The notes under the pieces: model-generated | The model's input: the letters and a program-made list of their open reading frames with translations, nothing else | Database searches by the model: none | Told to the model about the DNA's origin: nothing | Translations under genes and position numbers: made by a program | NCBI RefSeq assembly: GCF_013055795.1 | Contig: NZ_JABETO010000031.1 | Location: 1 to 64,000, forward strand | DNA from: Streptomyces sp. I05A-00742 | GTDB taxonomy: Bacteria > Actinomycetota > Actinomycetes > Streptomycetales > Streptomycetaceae | DNA: 64,000 nt | Reading direction: 5' to 3' | Shown here: positions 9,389 through 19,787 of the stretch, piece by piece | Layout: every line of letters begins with the position of its first letter | How positions within the stretch are numbered: position 1 is the first letter of the stretch

Positions 9389-9757
9389 GTGATCCAGCAG
9401 GAGTCGCGACTTCGCGTCGCCGACAACACTGGTGCCAAGGAGATCCTTTGCATCCGTGTTCTCGGTGGCTCGGGTCGCCGCTACGCGGGCATCGGTGACG
9501 TCATCGTCGCCACCGTCAAGGACGCGATCCCCGGTGGCAACGTGAAGAAGGGTGACGTCGTCAAGGCGGTCATCGTTCGCACCGTCAAGGAGCGTCGTCG
9601 TCAGGACGGCTCGTACATCCGCTTCGACGAGAACGCGGCCGTCATCCTCAAGAACGATGGCGACCCCCGCGGCACCCGTATCTTCGGCCCCGTGGGCCGA
9701 GAGCTGCGCGAGAAGAAGTTCATGAAGATCGTCTCGCTCGCGCCGGAGGTGCTGTAA
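9389..9757 (+). CDS. rplN: 50S ribosomal protein L14
   Basis: 122 residues from GTG at 9389, with CAGGAGATAGAC ahead of it. The sequence [20 protein letters not shown], then [20 protein letters not shown], is the standard L14. It contributes to an intersubunit bridge and is the ribosomal docking point of RsfS. It is the first gene of the spc block, and rplX follows after two bases. Confidence 0.98.
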   Translation: MIQQESRLRVADNTGAKEILCIRVLGGSGRRYAGIGDVIVATVKDAIPGGNVKKGDVVKAVIVRTVKERRRQDGSYIRFDENAAVILKNDGDPRGTRIFGPVGRELREKKFMKIVSLAPEVL

Positions 9758-9759
9758 GC

Positions 9760-10083
9760 ATGAAGATCAAGAAGGGCGACCTGGTACAGGTCATCACCGG
9801 CAAGGACAAGGGCAAGACGGGCAAGGTCATCCAGGCCATGCCCGCCGAGGACCGTGTCCTGGTCGAGGGTGTCAACCGGGTCAAGAAGCACACCAAGGCC
9901 GGCCAGACCGCCCGCGGTTCCAAGACCGGCGGGATCGTCACGACCGAGGCCCCGATCCACGTGAGCAACGTTCAGCTCGTCGTGGAGAAGGACGGCAAGA
10001 AGGTCGTCACCCGCGTCGGCTACCGCTTCGACGAGGACGGCAACAAGATCCGCGTTGCCAAGCGGACCGGTGAGGACATCTGA
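9760..10083 (+). CDS. rplX: 50S ribosomal protein L24
   Basis: 107 residues. The KOW motif is at the N-terminus ([22 protein letters not shown]). L24 initiates large-subunit assembly. The last base overlaps the rplE start (TGATG). Confidence 0.98.
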   Translation: MKIKKGDLVQVITGKDKGKTGKVIQAMPAEDRVLVEGVNRVKKHTKAGQTARGSKTGGIVTTEAPIHVSNVQLVVEKDGKKVVTRVGYRFDEDGNKIRVAKRTGEDI

Positions 10084-10643
10084 TGACTGCCACCACCAAC
10101 GCACCGCGCCTCAAGCAGCGCTACCGCGAAGAGATCATCGGCAAGCTGCGTGAGGAGTTCTCCTACGAGAACGTCATGCAGGTTCCCGGCCTGACCAAGA
10201 TCGTGGTCAACATGGGTGTGGGCGACGCCGCCCGCGACTCCAAGCTGATCGAGGGCGCCATCCGCGACCTCACCACGATCACCGGCCAGAAGCCCGCCGT
10301 GACCAAGGCCCGCAAGTCCATCGCGCAGTTCAAGCTGCGTGAGGGCCAGCCGATCGGTGCCCACGTCACCCTCCGTGGCGACCGCATGTGGGAGTTCCTG
10401 GACCGCACCCTGTCGCTCGCGCTCCCGCGCATCCGCGACTTCCGTGGTCTGTCCCCGAAGCAGTTCGACGGCCGGGGCAACTACACCTTCGGTCTCACGG
10501 AGCAGGTCATGTTCCACGAGATCGACCAGGACAAGATCGACCGCGTCCGGGGTATGGACATCACCGTGGTCACCACGGCGACCAACGACGACGAGGGCCG
10601 CGCCCTCCTTCGTCACCTCGGCTTCCCCTTCAAGGAGGCGTGA
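10083..10643 (+). CDS. rplE: 50S ribosomal protein L5
   Basis: 186 residues. It shows the L5 blocks [40 protein letters not shown] and [21 protein letters not shown]5 binds 5S rRNA and contacts the P-site tRNA. In E. coli the rplE start region is the S8 repressor site of the spc operon; whether that holds here cannot be judged. Confidence 0.98.
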   Translation: MTATTNAPRLKQRYREEIIGKLREEFSYENVMQVPGLTKIVVNMGVGDAARDSKLIEGAIRDLTTITGQKPAVTKARKSIAQFKLREGQPIGAHVTLRGDRMWEFLDRTLSLALPRIRDFRGLSPKQFDGRGNYTFGLTEQVMFHEIDQDKIDRVRGMDITVVTTATNDDEGRALLRHLGFPFKEA

Positions 10644-10648
10644 CCGAG

Positions 10649-10834
10649 ATGGCGAAGAAGTCTCTGATCGCGAAGGCCGCGCGCAAGCCGAAGTTCTCGG
10701 TCCGCGCGTACACCCGCTGCAACCGCTGCGGCCGGCCGCACTCCGTTTACCGCAAGTTCGGCCTCTGCCGTGTGTGCCTTCGTGAGATGGCTCACCGCGG
10801 CGAGCTGCCGGGCGTGACCAAGAGCTCCTGGTAA
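10649..10834 (+). CDS. rpsZ: 30S ribosomal protein S14, zinc-binding type Z
   Basis: 61 residues from ATG 10649. The frame is open further upstream, but this start gives the family N-terminus [20 protein letters not shown]. Four cysteines, C24-x2-C27 and C40-x2-C43, form the zinc ribbon, so this is the C+ paralogue. Streptomyces usually also have a zinc-free S14 under Zur control elsewhere. It lies in the small-subunit head. Confidence 0.97.
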   Translation: MAKKSLIAKAARKPKFSVRAYTRCNRCGRPHSVYRKFGLCRVCLREMAHRGELPGVTKSSW

Positions 10835-11080
10835 TCCCCTACTTGGGTAACCAGGGCTCTCGGTAAGCCTATGGTCGGCGGGCACCCGCCCCGGCTCTCC
10901 CGTAGAGTTGAGGGGTTGGGCGCCCGCCGCCCATGACCGCACGCGAGCCGTACCCCTGTACGGCCCGCATAACGTCGCTTACTACGCCGTAGGTCCCCGC
11001 GCCGCACCCGCTCCGACTGATGTTCGGGGAGAGGGATGGCGCAGATAGGAAACCCCGGCGAGAGAGGCCGAAGGCCAAAC
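10835..11080 (+). other. non-coding gap inside the spc block
   Basis: 246 bases separate rpsZ from rpsH, where most bacteria have almost none. It contains GGCGGGCACCCGCC-type inverted repeats near 10877-10890 and a clean hairpin GCCGTAC/GTACGGC at 10947-10964. No ORF with a credible start fits. An internal promoter or a control site is possible, but I see no convincing -35/-10 pair. Confidence 0.5.
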
Positions 11081-11479
11081 ATGACCATGACCGATCCGAT
11101 CGCAGACATGCTGACCCGTCTGCGGAACGCGAACTCGGCTTACCACGACTCCGTGGCCATGCCCCACAGCAAGATCAAGGCGCACATCGCCGAGATCCTG
11201 CAGCAGGAGGGCTACATCACCGGCTGGAAGGTCGAGGACGCCGAGGTCGGCAAGTCCCTGATCCTCGAGCTGAAGTTCGGCCCGAACCGCGAGCGCTCCA
11301 TCGCGGGCATCAAGCGGATCTCGAAGCCGGGCCTGCGGGTCTACGCAAAGTCCACCAACCTGCCGAAGGTCCTCGGCGGCCTGGGCGTGGCGATCATCTC
11401 CACGTCCCACGGTCTCCTGACCGGCCAGCAGGCCAGCAAGAAGGGCGTGGGTGGGGAAGTCCTCGCCTACGTCTGGTAA
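11081..11479 (+). CDS. rpsH: 30S ribosomal protein S8
   Basis: 132 residues from ATG 11081 ([20 protein letters not shown]). The frame extends upstream to 11036, but that part is not conserved S8 sequence. The C-terminal [20 protein letters not shown] motif binds 16S rRNA. S8 is a primary assembly protein and the spc-operon repressor in E. coli. Confidence 0.97.
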   Translation: MTMTDPIADMLTRLRNANSAYHDSVAMPHSKIKAHIAEILQQEGYITGWKVEDAEVGKSLILELKFGPNRERSIAGIKRISKPGLRVYAKSTNLPKVLGGLGVAIISTSHGLLTGQQASKKGVGGEVLAYVW

Positions 11480-11501
11480 CCCGGGAACGGAGGAATAGCT
11501 C

Positions 11502-12041
11502 ATGTCGCGTATTGGCAAGCTGCCCATCCAGGTTCCCGCTGGTGTGGACGTCACCATCGATGGCCGTGCCGTGCAGGTGAAGGGTCCCAAGGGCACCCTG
11601 AACCTCACCCTGTCGGCGCCCATCGTTATCGATAAGGGCGAGGACGGCGTGCTCAACGTCATCCGCCCGAACGACGAGCGTCAGAACAAGGCCCTGCACG
11701 GTCTGTCGCGCACGCTGGTGGCGAACATGATCACCGGCGTGACCCAGGGCTACAGCAAGAAGCTCGAGATCAGCGGTGTCGGTTACCGCGTCCAGGCGAA
11801 GGGCTCCAACCTGGAGTTCGCCCTGGGCTACAGCCACCCGATCCTGGTCGAGGCGCCCGAGGGCATCACCTTCAAGGTGGAGTCCCCGACCAAGCTGACG
11901 GTCGAGGGCATCGACAAGCAGAAGGTCGGCGAGGTCGCCGCGAACATCCGCAAGCTGCGGAAGCCCGACCCGTACAAGGCCAAGGGCGTCAAGTACGAGG
12001 GCGAAGTCATCCGCCGCAAGGTCGGAAAGGCGGGTAAGTAA
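11502..12041 (+). CDS. rplF: 50S ribosomal protein L6
   Basis: 179 residues with a strong GGAGGAAT ribosome-binding site. The two L6 repeats end with the conserved C-terminal stretch [20 protein letters not shown]6 lies near the factor-binding site and the sarcin-ricin loop. rplR starts three bases after the stop. Confidence 0.98.
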   Translation: MSRIGKLPIQVPAGVDVTIDGRAVQVKGPKGTLNLTLSAPIVIDKGEDGVLNVIRPNDERQNKALHGLSRTLVANMITGVTQGYSKKLEISGVGYRVQAKGSNLEFALGYSHPILVEAPEGITFKVESPTKLTVEGIDKQKVGEVAANIRKLRKPDPYKAKGVKYEGEVIRRKVGKAGK

Positions 12042-12044
12042 GCC

Positions 12045-12428
12045 ATGGCATACGGTGTGAAGATCGCGAAGGGTGACGCCTACAAGCGCGCCGCCGCGAA
12101 GCGCCGCCACATCCGCATCCGCAAGCGGATCTCCGGTACGGCCGAGCGCCCCCGCCTGGTCGTCACGCGCTCCAACCGTGGTATCACCGCCCAGGTCATC
12201 GACGACATCAAGGGTCACACCCTGGCGTCGGCGTCGACCCTGGACGCGTCGATCCGCGGTGGCGAGGGTGACAAGAGCGCCCAGGCCAAGAAGGTTGGCG
12301 CCCTGGTCGCCGAGCGTGCCAAGGCCGCCGGTGTCGAGGCCGTCGTGTTCGACCGCGGTGGCAACCAGTACGCCGGGCGCATTGCCGCTCTGGCGGACGC
12401 CGCCCGCGAAGCCGGGCTGAAGTTCTAA
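12045..12428 (+). CDS. rplR: 50S ribosomal protein L18
   Basis: 127 residues, with a basic N-terminus ([20 protein letters not shown]) and the conserved C-terminal [21 protein letters not shown]18 brings 5S rRNA into the large subunit together with L5. Confidence 0.98.
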   Translation: MAYGVKIAKGDAYKRAAAKRRHIRIRKRISGTAERPRLVVTRSNRGITAQVIDDIKGHTLASASTLDASIRGGEGDKSAQAKKVGALVAERAKAAGVEAVVFDRGGNQYAGRIAALADAAREAGLKF

Positions 12429-12474
12429 GCCCCGGTTCCGGAGCTAGCGGACGTAACAGAGAGAGGTAATTCCA

Positions 12475-13077
12475 ATGGCTGGACCCCAGCGCCGCGGAAG
12501 CGGTGCCGGTGGCGGCGAGCGGCGGGACCGGAAGGGTCGCGACGGTGGCGCTGCCGCCGAGAAGACCGCGTACGTTGAGCGCGTAGTCGCGATCAACCGC
12601 GTCGCCAAGGTTGTCAAGGGTGGTCGCCGCTTCAGCTTCACCGCGCTGGTCGTGGTGGGCGACGGTGACGGCACGGTCGGTGTCGGTTACGGCAAGGCCA
12701 AGGAAGTTCCGGCTGCCATCGCCAAGGGCGTGGAAGAGGCCAAGAAGAACTTCTTCAAGGTCCCCCGGATCCAGGGCACCGTCCCGCACCCGATCCAGGG
12801 CGAGAAGGCGGCCGGTGTCGTCATGCTCAAGCCCGCGTCCCCCGGTACCGGTGTTATCGCCGGTGGCCCGGTGCGCGCGGTGCTCGAGTGCGCCGGCATC
12901 CACGACATCCTGTCGAAGTCGCTCGGTTCTTCGAACCCGATCAACATCGTGCACGCCACGGTGGAGGCCCTCAAGGGACTGCAGCGTCCCGAGGAGATCG
13001 CCGCCCGTCGTGGTCTGCCGCTCGAGGACGTCGCACCCGCCGCTCTGCTGCGGGCGCGTGCGGGGGCGGGTGCGTAA
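12475..13077 (+). CDS. rpsE: 30S ribosomal protein S5
   Basis: 200 residues. Glycine/arginine-rich head, then [20 protein letters not shown], the double-stranded RNA-binding domain typical of S5, and [21 protein letters not shown]5 helps unwind mRNA at the entry channel and affects decoding accuracy; spectinomycin-resistance changes map to its loop. Its last base is shared with rpmD. Confidence 0.98.
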   Translation: MAGPQRRGSGAGGGERRDRKGRDGGAAAEKTAYVERVVAINRVAKVVKGGRRFSFTALVVVGDGDGTVGVGYGKAKEVPAAIAKGVEEAKKNFFKVPRIQGTVPHPIQGEKAAGVVMLKPASPGTGVIAGGPVRAVLECAGIHDILSKSLGSSNPINIVHATVEALKGLQRPEEIAARRGLPLEDVAPAALLRARAGAGA

Positions 13078-13259
13078 TGGCTCGTCTCAAGGTCACCCAG
13101 ACCAAGTCCTACATCGGCAGCAAGCAGAACCACCGCGACACCCTGCGTTCGCTCGGTCTCAAGAAGATCAACGACGTGGTTGTCAAGGAGGACCGCCCCG
13201 AGATCCGCGGCATGGTGCAGACCGTCCGCCACCTCGTGACGGTCGAGGAGGTCGACTGA
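13077..13259 (+). CDS. rpmD: 50S ribosomal protein L30
   Basis: 60 residues from ATG 13077, overlapping the rpsE stop (TAATG). [20 protein letters not shown] and [20 protein letters not shown] are typical of L30. A small ferredoxin-like-fold protein of the large subunit. rplO starts two bases downstream. Confidence 0.97.
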   Translation: MARLKVTQTKSYIGSKQNHRDTLRSLGLKKINDVVVKEDRPEIRGMVQTVRHLVTVEEVD

Positions 13260-13260
13260 T

Positions 13261-13716
13261 ATGGCGGAGCAGAACCCGCTGAAGGTCCACAACCTCCGTC
13301 CTGCCCCGGGCGCCAAGACCGCCAAGACCCGTGTGGGTCGTGGTGAGGCGTCCAAGGGTAAGACCGCAGGTCGTGGTACCAAGGGCACCAAGGCCCGTTA
13401 CCAGGTTCCGGAGCGCTTCGAGGGTGGGCAGATGCCCCTCCACATGCGCCTCCCGAAGCTGAAGGGCTTCAAGAACCCCGCCCACAAGCAGTTCCAGGTC
13501 GTGAACCTGGACAAGCTGGCCGCGCTCTACCCGCAGGGTGGCGAGGTCACGGTGGCCGATCTGGTCGCCAAGGGCGCGGTGCGCAAGAACGAGCTCGTCA
13601 AGGTCCTGGGCCAGGGCGAGATCTCCGTGGCGATCCAGGTGACGGTCGACGCCGTCTCCGGTTCCGCCAAGGACAAGATCGCCGCTGCCGGCGGCACCGT
13701 CACCGAACTCATCTGA
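13261..13716 (+). CDS. rplO: 50S ribosomal protein L15
   Basis: 151 residues. The N-terminal tail is glycine- and lysine-rich ([20 protein letters not shown]) and threads into 23S rRNA; the C-terminal L18e-type fold follows. It is a late assembly protein. A strong hairpin follows the gene, ending the spc block before secY. Confidence 0.98.
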   Translation: MAEQNPLKVHNLRPAPGAKTAKTRVGRGEASKGKTAGRGTKGTKARYQVPERFEGGQMPLHMRLPKLKGFKNPAHKQFQVVNLDKLAALYPQGGEVTVADLVAKGAVRKNELVKVLGQGEISVAIQVTVDAVSGSAKDKIAAAGGTVTELI

Positions 13717-13730
13717 GTTCGTTGATCCGA

Positions 13731-13766
13731 CAACCGGGGATGTCCCATCAGGGGCATCCCCGGTTG
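13731..13766 (+). terminator. terminator-like hairpin between rplO and secY
   Basis: A perfect 12-bp stem, CAACCGGGGATG (13731-13742) with CATCCCCGGTTG (13755-13766), and a 12-base loop. It lacks a T-tract, which is common for Streptomyces terminators. The secY start is about 180 bases downstream, so secY probably also has its own promoter. Confidence 0.65.
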
Positions 13767-13942
13767 GTCGTTCCTAGCCGGGCACGGTCGCCGGTAAGGT
13801 GGCGTGGACTGTTGCTGTACCCATGGGGGGAATCACCCCCGGGCCGTGCGGACCGTGCCCGTACGGCCATGGCTGATATGTATTCGTCGATCCTCAAGAC
13901 CGTTACCTCTCACGCGTGCGTGTGAGAGGCGCAGGAGGCACC

Positions 13943-15256
13943 GTGCTCACCGCGTTCGCCCGGGCGTTCAGGACGCCCGACCTGCGCAAGAAGCTGCTGT
14001 TCACATTGGGCATCCTGGTGCTCTACCGGTTGGGGTCCAACATCCCCGTACCCGGTATCGACTACCAGAACGTCCAGGCGTGCCTTGACCAGACCAAGAG
14101 TGGTGCGGGTCTGTTCGGCCTCGTGAACATGTTCAGTGGTGGCGCGCTGCTGCAGATCACGATCTTCGCACTGGGGGTCATGCCGTACATCACGGCGAGC
14201 ATCATCCTCCAGCTGCTCACGGTCGTGATCCCCAGGCTGGAGGCCCTGAAGAAGGAGGGCCAGTCCGGTCAGGCCAAGATCACGCAGTACACGCGTTACC
14301 TGACCGTCGCACTCGCCGTGCTCCAGGGCACCGGACTCGTCGCCGTCGCGCGCAATGGTGCGCTCTTCCAGGGCTGTTCGGTGGGGAACGAGATCGTTCC
14401 CAACCCCTCGATCTTCACGACCATCACGATGGTCGTCACCATGACGGCGGGCACCGCGCTGATCATGTGGCTCGGTGAGCTCGTCACCGACCGCGGCATC
14501 GGCAACGGCATGTCGATCCTGATGTTCACCTCGATCGCCGCCCAGTTCCCGAGCGCGCTGTGGGCGATCAAGCTCCAGGGCAAGCTGATGGACGGCTGGC
14601 TGGAGTTCGGCCTGGTCATCCTCTGCGGTCTGGCCATGGTCGGGCTGGTGGTCTTCGTCGAACAGGCGCAGCGCCGCATCCCGGTGCAGTACGCGAAGCG
14701 CATGATCGGCCGCCGGTCCTACGGCGGGACGTCCACGTACATCCCGCTCAAGGTGAACCAGGCCGGTGTGATCCCGGTGATTTTCGCCTCGTCGCTGCTC
14801 TACATCCCGGCGCTGCTGGTGCAGTTCACCAACTCGAAGGCGGGCTGGGCGAACTGGGTCAACGCCAATCTGGTCAAGGGTGACCACCCGATCTACATGG
14901 CCACTTACTTCCTGCTGATCGTTTTCTTCGCCTTCTTCTACGTCGCCATCTCCTTCAACCCCGAAGAAGTTGCAGACAACATGAAGAAGTATGGTGGGTT
15001 CATCCCGGGCATCCGGGCGGGACGTCCCACCGCGGAGTACCTGAGCTACGTGCTGAACCGCATCACGTGGCCCGGCGCTCTCTATCTGGGTCTGATCGCC
15101 CTGGTGCCCACCGTGGCGCTGGTCACACTCAACGCGAACCAGAACTTCCCATTCGGGGGAACCAGCATCCTGATCATCGTGGGTGTCGGTCTGGAGACGG
15201 TGAAGCAGATCGAGAGCCAGCTTCAGCAGCGCAACTACGAAGGGTTCCTCCGCTGA
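13943..15256 (+). CDS. secY: preprotein translocase subunit SecY
   Basis: 437 residues from GTG 13943, with AGGAGG five bases upstream. The frame runs upstream to 13916, but this start gives the family N-terminus [17 protein letters not shown]. It is the channel subunit of the Sec translocon in the membrane, with ten hydrophobic segments, the [10 protein letters not shown] start and the conserved cytoplasmic loops ([14 protein letters not shown]). Streptomyces export many enzymes through it. The stop overlaps the adk start (TGATG). Confidence 0.97.
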   Translation: MLTAFARAFRTPDLRKKLLFTLGILVLYRLGSNIPVPGIDYQNVQACLDQTKSGAGLFGLVNMFSGGALLQITIFALGVMPYITASIILQLLTVVIPRLEALKKEGQSGQAKITQYTRYLTVALAVLQGTGLVAVARNGALFQGCSVGNEIVPNPSIFTTITMVVTMTAGTALIMWLGELVTDRGIGNGMSILMFTSIAAQFPSALWAIKLQGKLMDGWLEFGLVILCGLAMVGLVVFVEQAQRRIPVQYAKRMIGRRSYGGTSTYIPLKVNQAGVIPVIFASSLLYIPALLVQFTNSKAGWANWVNANLVKGDHPIYMATYFLLIVFFAFFYVAISFNPEEVADNMKKYGGFIPGIRAGRPTAEYLSYVLNRITWPGALYLGLIALVPTVALVTLNANQNFPFGGTSILIIVGVGLETVKQIESQLQQRNYEGFLR

Positions 15257-15915
15257 TGCGAATCGTCCTCGTCGGGCCGCCCGGCGCCGGCAAGGGTACG
15301 CAGGCCGCGTACCTCGCCAAGAATCTCGCGATCCCGCACATCTCGACGGGCGACCTCTTCCGGGCGAACATCAGCCAGGGCACCCCGCTGGGTGTCGAGG
15401 CCCAGGAGTACATGCGGGCCGGACAGCTGGTCCCGGACTCGGTGACCATCGCGATGGCCGAGGACCGGATGAACCAGACGGACGCCGCGGGCGGCTTCCT
15501 GCTGGACGGCTTCCCCCGCAACATCGGGCAGGCCGAGGCGCTGGATTCGTACCTCAAGGGCAAGGACCTGAAGCTGGACGCCGTCCTGGACCTGGAGGTC
15601 CCGGAGGACGAGGTCGTCAAGCGGATCGCCGGCCGGCGGATCTGCCGGGCGGACAGCAGCCACGTGTTCCACGTGATCTACAACCGTTCGAAGACCGAGG
15701 GTGTCTGCGACCTCTGCGGTGGCGAGCTCTACCAGCGCGACGACGACCGCGAGGACACGGTCCGGAAGCGGCTGGAGGTCTACCACAGCGAGACCGAGCC
15801 GATCATCGACTACTACAAGGCCCAGGGCCTGGTGGTGACGATCTCGGCGCTCGGCAAGGTCGCCGAGGTGACCCGGCGGGCCATGGAGGCGCTCCCCTCG
15901 CGGGACGGCGCCTGA
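15256..15915 (+). CDS. adk: adenylate kinase
   Basis: 219 residues. It catalyses ATP + AMP to 2 ADP in the cytoplasm. The P-loop GPPGAGKGT is at residues 7-15, the AMP site is marked by [10 protein letters not shown], and the long LID domain contains C130, C151 and C154. Zinc-LID adenylate kinases use four ligands, so this site looks partly kept and zinc binding is uncertain. It is coupled to secY by a one-base overlap, as in many bacteria, and followed by a terminator-like hairpin. Confidence 0.97.
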   Translation: MRIVLVGPPGAGKGTQAAYLAKNLAIPHISTGDLFRANISQGTPLGVEAQEYMRAGQLVPDSVTIAMAEDRMNQTDAAGGFLLDGFPRNIGQAEALDSYLKGKDLKLDAVLDLEVPEDEVVKRIAGRRICRADSSHVFHVIYNRSKTEGVCDLCGGELYQRDDDREDTVRKRLEVYHSETEPIIDYYKAQGLVVTISALGKVAEVTRRAMEALPSRDGA

Positions 15916-15927
15916 GCCACAGGTGGT

Positions 15928-15965
15928 CTACGGCCGCGATGCCCGTTGGGGCGTCGCGGCCGTAG
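15928..15965 (+). terminator. terminator after adk
   Basis: A perfect 12-bp stem CTACGGCCGCGA (15928-15939) / TCGCGGCCGTAG (15954-15965), followed by TGTTGTTTG, which is T-rich for this genome. It separates secY-adk from map. Confidence 0.7.
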
Positions 15966-16017
15966 TGTTGTTTGAACAGTTTTCTCAGGACATGTCGTCG
16001 AGTCGAGGAAGGCCCCC

Positions 16018-16857
16018 ATGGCGGTAGAGATCAAGACCCCGGACCAGATCGCGAAGATGCGCGAGGCGGGGCTGGTCGTCGCCGCCATCCACGCCGCCAC
16101 CCGGGAGGCGGCCGTCCCCGGCGCCACCACCAAGGACCTGGACGACGTGGCCCGCAAGGTGCTGGCCGAGCACGGCGCCAAATCGAACTTCCTCGGGTAC
16201 GGCGGCTTCCCCGCGACGATCTGCACCTCGGTGAACGAGGTCGTCGTCCATGGCATCCCGAGCTCGGAGACCGTCCTGAAGGACGGCGACATCATCTCGG
16301 TCGACGCCGGCGCGATCGTGGACGGCTGGCACGGCGACGCCGCCTTCACGGCCTTCGTGGGCACCGGGCACGCCCCGGAGCTGGTCGAGCTCTCCCGGGT
16401 GACCGAGGAGTCCATGTGGGCCGGCATCGCCGCCGTGAAGAACGGCAACCGGCTGGTGGACGTCTCCCGGGCCATCGAGACGTACATCCGCCGCCAGCCG
16501 CGTCCGGCGACCGGGAAGTACGGGATCATCGAGGACTACGGCGGGCACGGCATCGGCTCCGAGATGCACATGGACCCGCACCTGCTGAACTACGTCTCCC
16601 GCAAGCGGGGCCGCGGACCCAAGCTGGTCCCCGGCTTCTGTATCGCGATCGAGCCGATGGTCTCGCTCGGCACCCCCAGGACGCACGTCCTGGAGGACGA
16701 CTGGACGGTCCTCACCGACGATCTGACCTGGTCATCGCACTGGGAGCACTCCGTTGCCCTGACGGAGCAGGGCCCGCTGGTCCTCACCGCGGTGGACGGC
16801 GGCAAGGCGAAGCTGGCGGAGCTGGGCGTCACGGCCGCTCCGGATCCGCTGGCTTAA
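16018..16857 (+). CDS. map: methionine aminopeptidase, type I
   Basis: 279 residues. It removes the initiator methionine from nascent proteins. The dinuclear metal ligands are visible: the two aspartates in SVDAGAIVDGWHGDAAF, the histidine in GGHGIGSEMH, and the glutamates in AIEPM and near the C-terminus. The sequence is closest to the short actinobacterial type without an SH3-binding N-terminal extension. It lies between adk and infA, its usual place. Streptomyces often have a second copy elsewhere. Confidence 0.96.
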   Translation: MAVEIKTPDQIAKMREAGLVVAAIHAATREAAVPGATTKDLDDVARKVLAEHGAKSNFLGYGGFPATICTSVNEVVVHGIPSSETVLKDGDIISVDAGAIVDGWHGDAAFTAFVGTGHAPELVELSRVTEESMWAGIAAVKNGNRLVDVSRAIETYIRRQPRPATGKYGIIEDYGGHGIGSEMHMDPHLLNYVSRKRGRGPKLVPGFCIAIEPMVSLGTPRTHVLEDDWTVLTDDLTWSSHWEHSVALTEQGPLVLTAVDGGKAKLAELGVTAAPDPLA

Positions 16858-16888
16858 GGATCACCGCGACCGGGCAAGCACCCCTGGA

Positions 16889-16918
16889 TTAGTCTTTCCG
16901 GTTGCCCTGACGTAGACT
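16889..16918 (+). promoter_or_regulatory. candidate infA promoter
   Basis: TTAGTC (16889-16894) and TAGACT (16913-16918) are 18 bases apart in the gap before infA. The -10 is good and the -35 is weak. The predicted start would leave a leader of about 85 nt. Confidence 0.3.
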
Positions 16919-17010
16919 GATGCGTCGGCTCTCGTGTATCGGCATGCCCGCGTTCGCGCGGGGGTACGAATCACGGAGTCGATCAAGGTAGCCGATTCGA
17001 AAGGCGAAGC

Positions 17011-17232
17011 GTGGCCAAGAAGCAAGGTGCCATCGAGATTGAGGGCACCGTGATCGAGTCTCTGCCGAACGCCATGTTCAAGGTGGAGCTCCAGAACGGT
17101 CACAAGGTCCTCGCGCACATCAGCGGCAAGATGCGGATGCACTACATCCGTATCCTTCCCGACGACCGGGTCGTGGTGGAGCTCTCTCCGTACGACCTGA
17201 CGCGCGGACGGATCGTCTACCGCTACAAGTAG
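17011..17232 (+). CDS. infA: translation initiation factor IF-1
   Basis: 73 residues from GTG 17011. A single S1-type OB fold, with [20 protein letters not shown], then [20 protein letters not shown]-1 occupies the 30S A site during initiation. rpmJ follows after 58 bases, as is usual in actinobacteria. Confidence 0.98.
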   Translation: MAKKQGAIEIEGTVIESLPNAMFKVELQNGHKVLAHISGKMRMHYIRILPDDRVVVELSPYDLTRGRIVYRYK

Positions 17233-17290
17233 ATCTTGCCCGCACCCCGTCCGCGGGGTGAAGGCACTGACCCGGAGAACCTCACATCCC

Positions 17291-17404
17291 ATGAAGGTCA
17301 AGCCGAGCGTCAAGAAGATCTGCGACAAGTGCAAGGTGATCCGCCGCCACGGCCGGGTCATGGTCATCTGCGACAACCTGCGCCACAAGCAGCGCCAGGG
17401 CTGA
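17291..17404 (+). CDS. rpmJ: 50S ribosomal protein L36, zinc-binding form
   Basis: 37 residues ([20 protein letters not shown] and onward). The C11, C14, C27, H32 set forms the zinc ribbon, so this is the C+ paralogue. It contacts domain V of 23S rRNA. A zinc-free paralogue is expected elsewhere in the genome. Confidence 0.97.
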   Translation: MKVKPSVKKICDKCKVIRRHGRVMVICDNLRHKQRQG

Positions 17405-17606
17405 CGCACGCCGACCTGCACTCCGCAGTTCTTCGCGCGACGCAAGCGATATGTACATAAGCAGGACCCGTCCCTCTCTGTGATGGAGGGCGACACCCCC
17501 GGTCGGAGGCCGGGGACCCGGTCCGTACCACTGCCCCGTATCCGGGGCGGTCGGCGGTCGGGAGCGGTTCTGTGGAAGACCTCCGACGAACATCTGGAGC
17601 CATTCA

Positions 17607-17987
17607 ATGGCACGCGTTTCCGGTGTTGACATCCCGCGCGACAAGCGCGTGGAGGTTGCACTCACCTACGTCTTCGGTATCGGCCGCACCCAGTCGCAGG
17701 CGACTCTCGCCGCGACCGGTGTGAACCCGAACACCCGCGTTCGTGACCTGGCCGAAGAGGACCTGGTCAAGATCCGCGAGTACGTGGACGCCAACCTCAA
17801 GACCGAGGGTGACCTCCGTCGCGAGATCCAGGCCGACATCCGCCGCAAGGTCGAGATCGGCTGCTACCAGGGTCTGCGCCACCGCCGTGGCCTGCCCGTC
17901 CACGGTCAGCGCACCAGCACGAACGCCCGTACCCGCAAGGGCCCGCGTCGCGCCATCGCCGGCAAGAAGAAGCCGGGCAAGAAGTAG
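17607..17987 (+). CDS. rpsM: 30S ribosomal protein S13
   Basis: 126 residues ([20 protein letters not shown]). The helix-two-turn-helix and the basic C-terminal tail ([17 protein letters not shown]) that contacts P-site tRNA are present. The 202-base gap from rpmJ holds a CCCCGG/CCGGGG inverted repeat around 17498-17516 and may include a promoter. rpsK follows. Confidence 0.98.
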   Translation: MARVSGVDIPRDKRVEVALTYVFGIGRTQSQATLAATGVNPNTRVRDLAEEDLVKIREYVDANLKTEGDLRREIQADIRRKVEIGCYQGLRHRRGLPVHGQRTSTNARTRKGPRRAIAGKKKPGKK

Positions 17988-18054
17988 TCCTCAGCGGACA
18001 CTTGACCACGCGGTCTTCGCTGTAGGACCGACCACCTCCCTGTAGGAGTTATAG

Positions 18055-18459
18055 ATGCCCCCCAAGGGTCGTCAGGGCGCTGCCAAGAAGGTGCGCCGCA
18101 AGGAAAAGAAGAACGTCGCTCACGGCCACGCGCACATCAAGAGCACGTTCAACAACACGATCGTGTCCATCACGGACCCGACCGGCAACGTGATCTCCTG
18201 GGCCTCCGCCGGCCACGTCGGCTTCAAGGGCTCGCGCAAGTCGACCCCGTTCGCCGCGCAGATGGCCGCCGAGTCGGCCGCGCGTCGCGCTCAGGAGCAC
18301 GGCATGCGCAAGGTCGACGTCTTCGTCAAGGGCCCGGGCTCCGGTCGTGAGACCGCCATCCGTTCGCTCCAGGCGACCGGTCTCGAGGTCGGCTCCATCC
18401 AGGACGTCACCCCGACCCCGCACAACGGCTGCCGTCCGCCGAAGCGTCGCCGCGTCTGA
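18055..18459 (+). CDS. rpsK: 30S ribosomal protein S11
   Basis: 134 residues. It has the S11 core ([40 protein letters not shown]) and the invariant end [19 protein letters not shown]11 forms the platform around the 3' end of 16S rRNA. rpsD, which follows rpsK in many bacteria, is absent here, as in other streptomycetes. Confidence 0.98.
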   Translation: MPPKGRQGAAKKVRRKEKKNVAHGHAHIKSTFNNTIVSITDPTGNVISWASAGHVGFKGSRKSTPFAAQMAAESAARRAQEHGMRKVDVFVKGPGSGRETAIRSLQATGLEVGSIQDVTPTPHNGCRPPKRRRV

Positions 18460-18496
18460 CGCTGCGCCGTTCGCACGGCTGCTGCCTTGAGAGTGT

Positions 18497-18528
18497 GGGC
18501 GGCACGGCTCTTCGGAGCCGTGCCGCCC
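18497..18528 (+). terminator. 14-bp hairpin with TTCG loop before rpoA
   Basis: GGGCGGCACGGCTC (18497-18510) pairs perfectly with GAGCCGTGCCGCCC (18515-18528) across a TTCG tetraloop. ACCCTTGTAG follows. It lies 61 bases before the rpoA start and could terminate or process the rpsM-rpsK transcript, so that rpoA has a separate output level. Confidence 0.65.
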
Positions 18529-18589
18529 GTACCCTTGTAGTACCTCAGGACATCAAATAGTGGGTGTCCATGACTGAAGGATTCATCGC

Positions 18590-19612
18590 ATGCTGATCGC
18601 TCAGCGCCCCTCGCTGACCGAAGAGGTCGTCGACGAGTTCCGCTCGCGGTTCGTGATCGAGCCGCTGGAGCCGGGCTTCGGCTACACCCTCGGCAACTCC
18701 CTGCGCCGTACGCTCCTCTCCTCGATCCCGGGTGCGGCGGTCACGTCCATCCGCATCGACGGTGTCCTGCACGAGTTCACCACCGTGCCGGGCGTCAAGG
18801 AGGACGTCACCGACCTCATCCTCAACATCAAGCAGCTGGTCGTCTCCTCGGAGCACGACGAGCCGGTCGTGATGTACCTGCGCAAGCAGGGCCCGGGTCT
18901 GGTCACCGCCGCCGACATCGCCCCGCCGGCCGGCGTCGAGGTGCACAACCCCGACCTGGTCCTGGCGACCCTGAACGCCAAGGGCAAGCTGGAGATGGAG
19001 CTGACCGTCGAGCGCGGTCGCGGCTACGTCTCCGCCGTCCAGAACAAGCAGGTGGGCCAGGAGATCGGCCGTATCCCGGTCGACTCCATCTACTCGCCGG
19101 TCCTCAAGGTCACCTACAAGGTCGAGGCGACCCGTGTCGAGCAGCGCACCGACTTCGACAAGCTGATCGTCGACGTCGAGACCAAGCAGGCCATGCGCCC
19201 GCGCGACGCCATGGCGTCCGCCGGCAAGACCCTGGTCGAGCTGTTCGGTCTGGCCCGCGAGCTCAACATCGACGCCGAGGGCATCGACATGGGCCCGTCC
19301 CCGACGGACGCCGCCCTGGCCGCCGATCTGGCGCTGCCGATCGAGGAGCTCGAACTCACCGTTCGGTCCTACAACTGCCTCAAGCGCGAGGGCATCCACT
19401 CCGTGGGTGAGCTCGTCGCCCGCTCCGAGGCCGACCTGCTCGACATCCGCAACTTCGGTGCGAAGTCGATCGACGAGGTCAAGGCGAAGCTGGCCGGCAT
19501 GGGCCTGGCGCTCAAGGACAGCCCGCCCGGATTCGACCCGACCGCCGCCGCCGACGCCTTTGGCGCCGACGACGACGCGGACGCCGGGTTCGTCGAGACC
19601 GAGCAGTACTAA
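18590..19612 (+). CDS. rpoA: DNA-directed RNA polymerase subunit alpha
   Basis: 340 residues. The N-terminal assembly domain ([20 protein letters not shown]), a linker, and the C-terminal domain with its helix-hairpin-helix promoter/activator contact surface ([40 protein letters not shown]) are intact. The tail after about residue 315 is acidic. It dimerises and nucleates RNA polymerase assembly. rplQ follows after 175 bases. Confidence 0.98.
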   Translation: MLIAQRPSLTEEVVDEFRSRFVIEPLEPGFGYTLGNSLRRTLLSSIPGAAVTSIRIDGVLHEFTTVPGVKEDVTDLILNIKQLVVSSEHDEPVVMYLRKQGPGLVTAADIAPPAGVEVHNPDLVLATLNAKGKLEMELTVERGRGYVSAVQNKQVGQEIGRIPVDSIYSPVLKVTYKVEATRVEQRTDFDKLIVDVETKQAMRPRDAMASAGKTLVELFGLARELNIDAEGIDMGPSPTDAALAADLALPIEELELTVRSYNCLKREGIHSVGELVARSEADLLDIRNFGAKSIDEVKAKLAGMGLALKDSPPGFDPTAAADAFGADDDADAGFVETEQY

Positions 19613-19639
19613 GAGCTCGGGACCGACCACCGGTTCCTG

Positions 19640-19712
19640 GGTGTGGGTGCACTGTGCTTGATCGCACAGTTCCCCGCGCCCCTTCCGGAGCCCCTTCGGG
19701 GCGTTCCGGATC
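19640..19712. repeat. palindromic intergenic repeat between rpoA and rplQ
   Basis: The stretch contains CTGTGC/GCACAG inverted arms around a short loop, then CAGTTCCCCGCGCCCCTT and a CCGGA..CCCC-TTC-GGGG..TCCGG hairpin. From memory, the string around CCCCGCGCCCC is a common dispersed intergenic repeat in Streptomyces. Its role here is unknown; it could act as a transcript-end or processing structure. I cannot count copies elsewhere. Confidence 0.4.
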
Positions 19713-19787
19713 TCCGACAGGCGACCGCCTGCTCGGATACTGACCTCGGTACCTGATACGGCCGGGGCAGACCAAAGGAGAAACACC

